Shown here piece after piece: positions 10,536 through 18,570 of a stretch of 23,936 bases of DNA. Position 1 is the stretch's first letter. Each line of letters starts with the position of its first letter. Origin of the DNA: Phallusia fumigata. Its lineage: Eukaryota > Chordata > Ascidiacea > Phlebobranchia > Ascidiidae. The notes beneath the pieces were generated by a model, which was not told where the DNA came from, did not search any database, and saw only the letters and a list, made by a program, of their open reading frames with translations. The translations under genes were made by a program, and so were the position numbers. The stretch spans positions 1 to 23,936 of the forward strand of contig QXVZ01015957.1 in NCBI GenBank assembly GCA_008931825.1. The letters run 5' to 3'.

Positions 10536-10652
10536 TTACAAAAAGTCAATGATCTGGCCAATGACAGCAAAAAGGTTGTGTACCGTTTGTCTAAATAGAT
10601 TAAGAAGCACCGGTGACAGTAACATGACAAAAGCAGTCAAAACCAGAGCCAT
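10536..10652 (-). CDS. Candidate 38-residue hydrophobic micropeptide
   Basis: ATG at 10652 opens a 38-codon frame ending in TAA at 10536. The peptide starts MALVLTAFVMLLSPVLLNLF and ends GQIIDFL: a membrane-spanning segment, a short polar linker (RQTVHN) and a second hydrophobic stretch. Base composition is more balanced than the AT-rich flanks. Upstream in frame there is a stop and no AG between it and the ATG, so it is not simply a spliced exon of the EF-hand gene. It resembles small SERCA-type regulators in layout only. The plus strand also has an open frame here, so coding status is uncertain. Confidence 0.25.
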   Translation of the reverse strand: MALVLTAFVMLLSPVLLNLFRQTVHNLFAVIGQIIDFL

Positions 10653-11229
10653 GAGAATAAAATTTAAAATTTATGAAAATTGGTGCATGCTACGTAGCAG
10701 GACAAGATAAAAAGTTTAAAAATACATACATGTGGTGAAAATTATTTGTGTACACTAAAAAAGGCAACAGATTGTAATACACAACAGTGATAAAAAAATA
10801 AAGAATGCATTGTGAAGAGTACAAAAATAACAAATTAGTAGCAAAATGCCACATTTGGCTAAAACATGCATATGAACTAAGCACTGTGTAAAGACATTAA
10901 AAAATCTACAATCTCATGTAAAACTGTGCCATGATTCAAATTGTTTTGGACGGTAATCAGACATTGATGGACATCTCCACATCTTATGTCTATGCAGTAC
11001 TTCTACATGGCTTGTTTATTCTACTGGAAGATTTTGTATTGCATAAATTTTCTACACAGCACAGCCATTTTGTAATATACAAGCTATTGGATTGCACAAA
11101 GTTGAGAAGACATCAAACCATTTTCAACAGATAGACCATCTTTGAAGAGTGCAGATGTGCCTATAAGAAACAGATTTTTTGTATAACTTTTGGAGTTTGT
11201 TTGCATTTGTCAGGCTAATCTTCCCTTAC

Positions 11230-14200
11230 CTTGTTTCTTCATGATCATTTCTGATATCTTAAGATACTCATAGAAATCAATATTGTTGGAATTATCTCGG
11301 TCAACTTCCTTCATTGCTTCCCGCATTTCCTGAATCGATACTTTCATTCCCAAGACGTCTTGTACCACTTCATACAACTGCAATAAAACACCAACATATA
11401 AATCACCATATATTGGACTACGTAGATTTTTTATGCTCTAATTATCATTGCCCAGGCCTCTACTTAGTTTGAAAATGATTTAGTTTTCTTAAATGATTCC
11501 TTTCCTATGTATGAATTTTTGTTGTATAGAAGAGTTACTAGTATTCTGTTTCATGTTATCGTTGTTGTAAAGCCACACTTTGTTGCAACTGTTTCTTATC
11601 ATGCTTTTTTGTTTCATAAGGGCGCACCTAATAACTCATCAAACATGATTTAGATATTTATATTTTAAGTCAGATGAGCATTTTTATTATTTTTAAGTTG
11701 TGTTAAAACAATGAAGGAAAGTAAAGGTTTGAGCCTCCTAATCATTTTAATCCCTTTAATACAGACTTTTTCCAACTCTTACCTCTGGAAGATCAAGCCG
11801 AAAATCATGATTCTTGTCATAGCTCCTAAAATGCTCCCACTGCTTGGAAACCTGTAACACAGCAATGTCTACAAGTGAAATGTTTAAAAGGGGTTTTGAC
11901 ATAAACTGCAAACTAAGCAAATAATGCCACAATGACCAAATTTTTTAACCAACGAAAATTTCATTCAATTTGAACATTGGGGCAACCTCTGGTGACACAC
12001 CACCACAATCCAACTGTAGGAGTTTTATTAAACCGAACCAGTAAAATAAAACAAATTGGCAAAAAAGGAAGTAAAACGATATGTGTCTCTTTTACAATTG
12101 AGAGACACATATCAATCTACAATGCAAACCTGCTCTACGGTTAAATATGGAAAATGCTTCATGACTTGTGAGAGATTCGCACATCCTGTGATTGTGTTAA
12201 CAAGTATTGGGTGGGAGCGTGGTTTCGCTTCCTTGTCTGTAGAAAGAAAATTAATGGGACAATGTCAAATCAAAACTCAAAGCACAGCAGAGCCATTTTA
12301 CAAGACACTTACTTTTTATTAGTGGTGAAGGCTCCCTGGGAGAACTTTTTAATTTAGTTTCAGCACTATGTGGGCGAATAATGAGGACATCTGGTGGATG
12401 CTTATCTAAAAATGATCAAATTTTGCATCAAATTTCCTGATTGATCGAACAAATTAATCAAACATAATAAAAATGTTGGCCATTTGCTTCTAACTGTCTG
12501 TTAGGAAAATACATTCTTTACCACAAATTTTAATTATAATTTTTTCAAATTTATAAGTAATGCCTGAAAACAGATGTATTTTTTAAGGACCAATACTATT
12601 TTACTAGATTCACTTTGCGTATGTGCTCCAATGTTTAAGCTGTGCGATCGCAATTTAGAAATGCTTTCCACAGGTAGTTTGTTTGGGACAGGTTTTTCCA
12701 TCTTTTTGTCGCTTGGTGCTCTAAACCAACAAAAGCAAAATTTGTGCACATTTTGACATTGGTAGTAGCAAAAAGAAATACCTGTACAACAGTTTTCTTT
12801 TTTTAAAACCCAGTGGAAGCTTTTCAGGGGGATTGTAGTGGTCAGGTAGATTCCTTTGAATTTCATGAAGTGAACCATTTGAACATGAATCACTGATATA
12901 ATGCAACATTGCCTAGAATTTTGCAATGTTCACATAAACAGTGTTTGGACCACAGCAATTGTTTTATGGTAAAAATCTTTTCTTGCACCACTAAATGTTT
13001 AACAAGAAAAATTATACCTGATATTTCACTTTATCAGCATCTGGACTGAATTTCCCACCAGGATTTTCACTACTCCATTTTTCCATTAGTTTTCTGCAAC
13101 AAGACATAAAAGTTATACACAATGTGAATGATAGAAACATACACCAGGAGTTATTCGTAAGCCCTGATCTCAATTACTTACCGGTAATCAGTATCTAAAC
13201 CATTTAGGCATCCAATCATCACCCTGTGCTGCTCATTTATTTGTTTTTGAAGCAAGTATATTTCCTACACAGGGAATTAAATAAATAGCACCATTTTTAT
13301 GCCAATATTGTCAAACATGACATTTTTAGACATGGTAACCCACCTGGTCTTTAAGGTAAGTTTCTCGTTTTTTGTATTCAAGCTTTTCCAAAAGACTGTT
13401 TGTTGTTGGTACCACAGTAATTTCAGTTTTAATTTTCAGTCGGGCGATGTTTTCTTGAAGTTTCTACAATCATTAGATGATAAGGGTGGAAACAAAATCA
13501 ATTAACAGAAATCAAACACACAGCAGTCAATTTAGGCTGCTAGTAGGCAGATGGTATGATGCTAAAGCATAATGGGCAAGACATTAAACTTTCCATAGGC
13601 CAACTACCATTAAACATTAGGTGTAGGAATAACCCCATGCAGAGACAACATCAACCATGGTCACACAAACCAACCCCAACAGCCACAGAAATTCGCTGCC
13701 TCCATTCATGTTCTGATGATTAGATTTGGGGATAAAAAGGTGTAAAACAGGTGAATTTTAACCAAAGTCACAAAAGCAAAAGTCTGCGCTGTATCAACAA
13801 TCAAAATATGAAATTTCTAGGTTATTTACTTGCTATTCAGTATTGCAGTTTTTGAAATTAAGTTTTTTTAAAGTTTTTTAAACTTTTTTAAGATTTAGTC
13901 ATGTTGTTAATGTCTACAAAGCTGTCAGTTTGTGGCTGTTTGCACATTTTGGACCACGAACCACTGACTATGAAATATTTTTTTGTCAAAACTCATGTTT
14001 NTGTCAGTTTGTGGCTGTTTGCACATTTTGGAACACGAACCACTGACTATGAAATATTTTTTTGCCAAAACTCATGTTTCTGCGATTGATGAACCTGCCT
14101 AACAAAACTAAAAAATTATTGCATGTGACCATGTTTTCCTGATAGCTTTATAGAGTTAATCTGCATTATAAATACATCTTTTCGCAGAACCCTGTACAGA

Positions 14201-15491
14201 TATTGTTTCACCTAGTATTGGCAGCACTTTGTAAGGGAAAAAAGCCACATTGCAAAGAGGAAAGCAGGGGTGTATGTCCCTTTTGGAAATGCCAGTAATA
14301 GCAAGTGAAATACTTGTTAATTTAAGGTAGTCCTGCCAAATAAAACCAGTGTACTTATTGCACATTACCAACAATAGGCAACTAACTTACAGAAATCCTA
14401 GTTTGCAGATTGTTGTATGTTTGTTTGTGGCTCTCTTCACAGGTTAGAATTGTTTCTTTCATTTGTTCCTCCTTACTGGTGAGCTTTTGAACAATATTGT
14501 CTAGCTGTGATTGCCACGACAGAACGTCAGCATTCTTTTCCAATCTGTCACATGCCATTATTAGTTTCACCTGCTTGAAAAGCAATTGCTATTTACATAC
14601 TTCATAATTCTTTCTTCCGAGTCCTGTAGCTGAACCTTAATGTTATCTAACCGCTGAAACCACATTTCCCGTTCCCGTGAAGCAGAATCAAGCTTGGACT
14701 GTGAAAGAGCAAGTTCGCCAGTCATCTTACTTAGCTTGCCTAAAAATAAAAAGTATTTTGTGTGCATTTTTTTAATGAAATTTTACAAATGATAGTGTTT
14801 AGTAAATTCCTATCACAGCAACAAATTTAATTTCTATTTTCAATTTGAAATCTAGTTCATATTTCAGCCTTACTTTGGGAATGCTTTAGTTGTTCATGCA
14901 ACATCATTTCCCTATCTGAACGTCTTTTAAGGCACTGAAGAAATGTGGACTTGCATGAATCAAATGCGGTGGTCAAGGAAAACAGTAATTTGTCCAATAT
15001 ACTGTCAATAGCACTGCAAAAAATATTAGGCTCACAAAAATATTTGTTGATCCTAGGAGAAGCGCCTCAGTTATATTTATTTTCAAAAAACAGTTTATAC
15101 CTTAAACTAAGAGATTTGTTGTCAGCACTTTGACTTCTCCAGTTTGCTGTGTGTCTCCTCGGGACATGTTTCTTTATTTGTCCCTTTGAAGGCATTGGTG
15201 TAGCCCACCATAAATATCTTTGATGGATGCCCTGGAATACATTTGCATCCTGGGACACAAAAAATATATATTTGACAAAAGATACATAAAAAACAGACAA
15301 GAAAAATGGTTACACACCAGGCTGAACATTTTCTTTGCCATCATCTGATATGAGGCTGGATTCTCATTTTGTCGTGCCTCAACTAATGCTGCTATTGAAT
15401 CCAAAAGACAAACACATGCCGATCTGATGTCATACACATGATGAACAGTAAATTCTTCTTTTTCATTAGCAGGAGAAGTAAAAAAAGACAT
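11230..15491 (-). CDS. Unidentified coiled-coil protein with C-terminal EF-hand pair (last exon unresolved)
   Basis: Fourteen exons in consistent phase: 15491-15318, 15249-15101, 15013-14874, 14739-14601, 14544-14391, 13463-13344, 13264-13182, 13093-13018, 12912-12782, 12720-12605, 12405-12313, 12236-12130, 11851-11783, 11377-11230. The product starts MSFFTSPANEKEEF. It continues with heptad-like helices (GELALSQSKLDSASREREMW; LTSKEEQMKETILTCEESHK), a linker rich in K, P and S, then two EF-hand loops: DKNHDFRLDLPE and DRDNSNNIDFYE. Both loops keep acidic or polar ligands at positions 1, 3, 5, 9 and Glu at 12; the first has Phe where Gly is usual at 6. The last traced exon ends in phase 1, so a 3' exon is missing. 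Exon 15249-15101 is the least certain, since another frame there also looks coding. I do not recognise the orthologue; calcium binding is inferred. Confidence 0.8.
12078..12113. repeat. Perfect 13-bp hairpin in an intron
   Basis: GATATGTGTCTCT (12078-12090) and AGAGACACATATC (12101-12113) are exact inverse complements around a 10-base loop. It sits in the intron between the EF-hand gene exons 12 and 13. No flanking element ends were seen. Confidence 0.8.
13464..14390 (-). other. Large intron of the EF-hand gene
   Basis: This 927-bp intron is AT-rich and contains no coding exon I can support. It includes the 78-bp tandem duplication around the N at 14001. The segment at about 13550-13730 is compositionally different (ACCATTAAACATTAGG, CAACCCCAACAGCC) and could be an old repeat, but no second copy lies in this window. 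Confidence 0.5.
13923..14079. repeat. Tandem 78-bp duplication around one N
   Basis: Copies 13923-14000 and 14002-14079 flank a single N at 14001. They differ by two substitutions (GGACCACG/GGAACACG and TTTGTCAAA/TTTGCCAAA). As with the other N-flanked repeats, an assembly join between two alleles explains it best. It is intronic. Confidence 0.85.
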
Positions 15492-15629
15492 TGGCTTCTT
15501 GAGTAGGGAGTTTACAAGTTAAAAGAAACACATTTTTGGTTCATGCTGGATTTATAAACAGAAGAAAAAAGTTTGTTGAAACGTAAATACGACTTTATGG
15601 AAACATCAAAATATAAAAGTGTCAAAATG

Positions 15630-16817
15630 CTATAATGGTAAATTCCAATTAGGGTCTGTTTGTGTTTCAATGTCAAACAACTGTGAAAATAGGTCACTCT
15701 CATTTTCAGTTCCATTCAGACAAGTTTGTGTGTATGAATTGGTTAGAATTCCTCTGCTGTCATTCCACAAACAAGGGTTTTCAGTTTGTGTTTGCGTGTC
15801 ATTCCACAGTCCACCAAGAACTCCTTGGGCATGTGATGAGCAAGGAAAAGAAACTGCAGCATCATTCCATGGGATAAAAGGTTCACTGCTTCGGGTCTGT
15901 GTTTGAACTGAGGCCTGCTGATTTTCATTTGTACTCTGATTGGTATTAGAAAAGTCACATTGAATGGATGTTGGTATCCTCTGTGTTTCCAATAACATTG
16001 ATGACTGAAAACCATCACCAAAGTTTGCCTGAGTTTGACAGTCATTTTCTACCTGTGTTGAAATTGAATGATAATTTGGCACAGGAATGTCAAGAACACC
16101 TAACATGTCATCGGTTTGGCAAAGCACATTGTCAGTTTTGCCAGAGTATTCATCATGGTAACCAGTAAAAGATGACAGTGTGGTTTGAGTTTCACTGTAG
16201 ACATGGTTTGCTGGTGGAGATAACGGAATGGCATCCGTTTGGCATATTGTGTTCCGAAACACTGATTCAGAAAACTGAGCATCATTTTGTATGTCAGTCA
16301 TATTAGTTTGATTCTTCATGCTGCAACTAAAGCTGTCTGATCCACATTGTGTGGCGTTGTGCTTCGGGTGTGTACGGGTACTTTTGGTAAGATCATTAGC
16401 TACCACAAAGTTGTTTAACATAATATGTTTCATTTGTGGAAAGCACACATATGAAGTTCTGCATCCAGGTTTTTGTTGTCCAAAAATGCTGCTGCTGTTC
16501 AATGTCAAAACTTTAACTTTTGTTTTTTGGTTGTTTGGCAGTAATATCCTTTTTGTTGAACAAGTGGCTTTGTTTTTTGAAATTTGTACAGGTTTTTTGA
16601 AACTTTTAAACAAGTGCAGAAAGCTTTCCGGAATAGAGTGATGATATTTGCGCACATGACATGCCATTCCTCTCTTGGATGAAAATGTTGCTTTGCAAGA
16701 GCAATGTAAAGTTTCAACACACATTTTTTCATGCTGCTTTAAAGTATACTTGGTTGACAGTTTTTTGTGGCAAGTTTTGCAAGAAAAGGGCTTGTCATTG
16801 AGAGTTATTGCTTCCAT
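15630..16817 (-). CDS. ATMIN: ATMIN/ASCIZ-like zinc-finger protein
   Basis: A single-exon frame of 395 residues. The N-terminus has two adjacent zinc fingers: Cys13-Cys16-His29-Cys33 and Cys39-Cys41-His54-His59, followed by HSIPESF. They match the last two fingers of human ATMIN (HEIPAEH follows them there). From about residue 190 the chain is low-complexity and rich in TQT: SETQTT, VQTQTR, NDTQTQTEN, YTQTC and IETQTD near the C-terminus, plus CQTD and CQTQ variants. In vertebrates ATMIN is a transcription factor for dynein light chain DYNLL1, and its TQT sites bind DYNLL1 as feedback. The protein is about half the human length and appears to lack the first two fingers. A stop lies in frame upstream of the ATG. 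The next gene on the same strand starts 138 bp downstream. Confidence 0.85.
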   Translation of the reverse strand: MEAITLNDKPFSCKTCHKKLSTKYTLKQHEKMCVETLHCSCKATFSSKRGMACHVRKYHHSIPESFLHLFKSFKKPVQISKNKATCSTKRILLPNNQKTKVKVLTLNSSSIFGQQKPGCRTSYVCFPQMKHIMLNNFVVANDLTKSTRTHPKHNATQCGSDSFSCSMKNQTNMTDIQNDAQFSESVFRNTICQTDAIPLSPPANHVYSETQTTLSSFTGYHDEYSGKTDNVLCQTDDMLGVLDIPVPNYHSISTQVENDCQTQANFGDGFQSSMLLETQRIPTSIQCDFSNTNQSTNENQQASVQTQTRSSEPFIPWNDAAVSFPCSSHAQGVLGGLWNDTQTQTENPCLWNDSRGILTNSYTQTCLNGTENESDLFSQLFDIETQTDPNWNLPL

Positions 16818-17636
16818 AACAAACAGGTAATTTAGAGTTCAGAAAACCTCCATAATTAATTAAAGTGTTGAGTTAAATTCAAGCAACTGGCGATTCAAGT
16901 GGGTGCTGAAAAAAAAAATTTATTTACAATTTACCAAAACTTTTTGTAACTGACTATTTTTTTGACAACCATTTTTTACCACTTACCCTGGACTCTCCGG
17001 GTTAAAGGGTCAAATAGAAAATTTACCTACTCCTTCNTTTTTGTTGTCCAAAAATGCTGCTGCTGTTCAATGTCAAAACTTTAACTTTTGTTTTTTGGTT
17101 GTTTGGCAGTAATATCCTTTTTGTTGAACAAGTGGCTTTGTTTTTTGAAATTTGTACAGGTTTTTTGAAACTTTTAAACAAGTGCAGAAAGCTTTCCGGA
17201 ATAGAGTGATGATATTTGCGCACATGACATGCCATTCCTCTCTTGGATGAAAATGTTGCTTTGCAAGAGCAATGTAAAGTTTCAACACACATTTTTTCAT
17301 GCTGCTTTAAAGTATACTTGGTTGACAGTTTTTTGTGGCAAGTTTTGCAAGAAAAGGGCTTGTCATTGAGAGTTAATGCTTCCATAACAAACAGGTAATT
17401 TCTGAATGTTTGATGATAATATGTTCAGAGTTCAGAAAACCTCCATAATTAATTAAAGTGTTGAGTTAAATTCTAGCAACTGGTGATTAAAGTGGGTGCT
17501 GAAAAACAAGAAAAAAATTATTTAAAATTTACCAAAACTTTATGTAACTGACTATTTTTTTGGCAACCAGTTTTTACCACACACCCTGGACTCTCCGGGT
17601 TAAAGGGTCAAATAGAAAATTGACCTACTCCCTCTC
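16471..17636. repeat. Tandem duplication of the ATMIN 5' half and upstream DNA around one N
   Basis: Copy A is about 16471-17036 and copy B about 17038-17636, with N at 17037. They share the first 117 or so codons of ATMIN and the upstream sequence. One coding change is visible (Ile4 in A, Leu4 in B). Upstream DNA has several substitutions and a block of about 24 bp at 17401-17424 present only in B. This level of difference is what two haplotypes of a highly polymorphic species would show. Confidence 0.85.
17023..17385 (-). pseudogene. Truncated second copy of the ATMIN-like 5' end (probable assembly duplicate)
   Basis: This frame repeats ATMIN residues 1-116 (MEALTLNDKPF, both zinc fingers, SIFGQQK) and then runs into the N at 17037 and out of homology. 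It has no TQT region. It is better read as the other allele than as a separate gene; its upstream DNA, which continues without a break to 17640 and beyond, is likely the true ATMIN upstream region. Confidence 0.8.
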
Positions 17637-17798
17637 AGAAAATGTTGTCGGCAGATACTTATTTTCACTAAAACGGTTTGTTTTCGGTAGTCTTTAGTAC
17701 GTTTCCTTTTTCGCAAATACTAAATACTACACAGCCTTTGCCAACAAAAACTAGTTGTTCGCATGCTGACACCATGTGGCAGACATGATAAAGATGCG

Positions 17799-17812
17799 GT
17801 TGTCATGTCAAC
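17799..17812. promoter_or_regulatory. X-box-like (RFX) motif
   Basis: GTTGTCATGTCAAC matches 12 of 14 positions of the palindromic RFX X-box GTTGCCATGGCAAC, typical of ciliary gene promoters. It is 760 bp upstream of the coiled-coil gene start, with a mobile element in between, so relevance is uncertain. Confidence 0.25.
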
Positions 17813-17832
17813 CAAAATAAATAAATCTATAA

Positions 17833-18258
17833 CGGGCAACTCTAAAATTCGCGATCCACGCAATCCACGCAGTCTACGCAATCTACGCAATCTTTTCTAA
17901 CTCAAAGCATTTCAAGCAATTTGAGTAGATTAGGCACACAGCCTGGTTTAGTTCAACCTCATCAGGTTATGCACTCAGTATAGGAATATGATGCTTAGGT
18001 TAGGAACGCATTCCATACAAAATAGACTAATCAAACGCAATTTAGGAAAATTGAGGTGTTTAAGCCTGGTACAATTTAACGAAATCTTGAATGCCCAAGT
18101 GTGCGTAGCCTAGATTAGAGTTGCCCTGCCTAACTTGGATATTCCAGATTGTGTTGAATTAAACCAGGCCGTGTGCCTAATACTCAACTTAGCTGGATTG
18201 CTTTGAATAAGAATAGATTGCGTAGATTGCGTGGATTGCGTATTTTAGAGTTTCCCGG
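17833..18258. mobile_element. MITE with long inverted arms built of a 10-bp repeat
   Basis: Left end CGGGCAACTCTAAAAT at 17833 pairs with right end ATTTTAGAGTTTCCCG up to 18258. The inverted similarity runs for about 110 bp per side, through GGCACACAGCCTGGTTTAGT on the left and its counterpart near 18163-18182. Next to each end is a short tandem array of a 10-mer like ATCTACGCAA: about five units on the left (17853-17892) and three on the right (about 18217-18240). An internal AGAGTTGCCCTG near 18117 looks like another end, suggesting nesting or rearrangement. No ORF. The target-site duplication is not clear. Confidence 0.75.
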
Positions 18259-18409
18259 ATATTAAACTTATTAAATGAGTTTCTTCAGTTAATGAAAATC
18301 GTATCCCCAATCTATAGAATTAATATGAAACAAAAAAGCAATTCTTTGCTCTTGCTTGCATTCGTCCCATTTCCCTTTCTTTACTAGTGGGCGTGAGGGA
18401 AAGTGATTG

Positions 18410-18417
18410 TGACGTCA
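18410..18417. promoter_or_regulatory. Consensus CRE palindrome
   Basis: TGACGTCA is a full CREB/CREM/ATF site, 154 bp upstream of the start codon at 18571. A CRE at this distance is a credible promoter element, though use is not shown by sequence. Confidence 0.4.
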
Positions 18418-18570
18418 TTCACATACGTTTCTGTTGCAATAAAGCTTACAAGCAATGTATTGTTGGGTAACAATCATTGAGGTTGCAACACAATGTGGAT
18501 GTTTTGTCAGGTTTTGAGAAATTTTTTTGTTATATCGTTAGTCGCAAACTAATTTCTGCAATTTCTTCAA

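Larger units (their letters stand above)
9885..11229. other. Interval between the TBC1D25-like 3' end and the EF-hand gene
   Basis: This AT-rich stretch lies between convergent genes and should hold the TBC1D25-like 3'UTR and the last exon of the minus-strand EF-hand gene. I could not fix either boundary. Two minus-strand candidates inside it are listed separately. No AATAAA is seen close to the stop at 9884. Confidence 0.5.
17637..18570. promoter_or_regulatory. Intergenic region between ATMIN (minus) and the coiled-coil gene (plus)
   Basis: Two genes point away from each other here. The centre is filled by an inverted-repeat element (17833-18258). Outside it are a palindromic GTTGTCATGTCAAC at 17799-17812 and a perfect CRE at 18410-18417. 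No ORF of note. Confidence 0.5.

Noticed and set aside
12056-12322. 88-codon plus-strand open frame
   Set aside because: It lies across the hairpin and antisense to the EF-hand gene exon 12236-12130, which fits the gene by phase.
15619-16641. Several open frames antisense to or shifted from the ATMIN-like gene
   Set aside because: The 395-codon minus frame carries zinc fingers and TQT motifs; the others are shadows of it.
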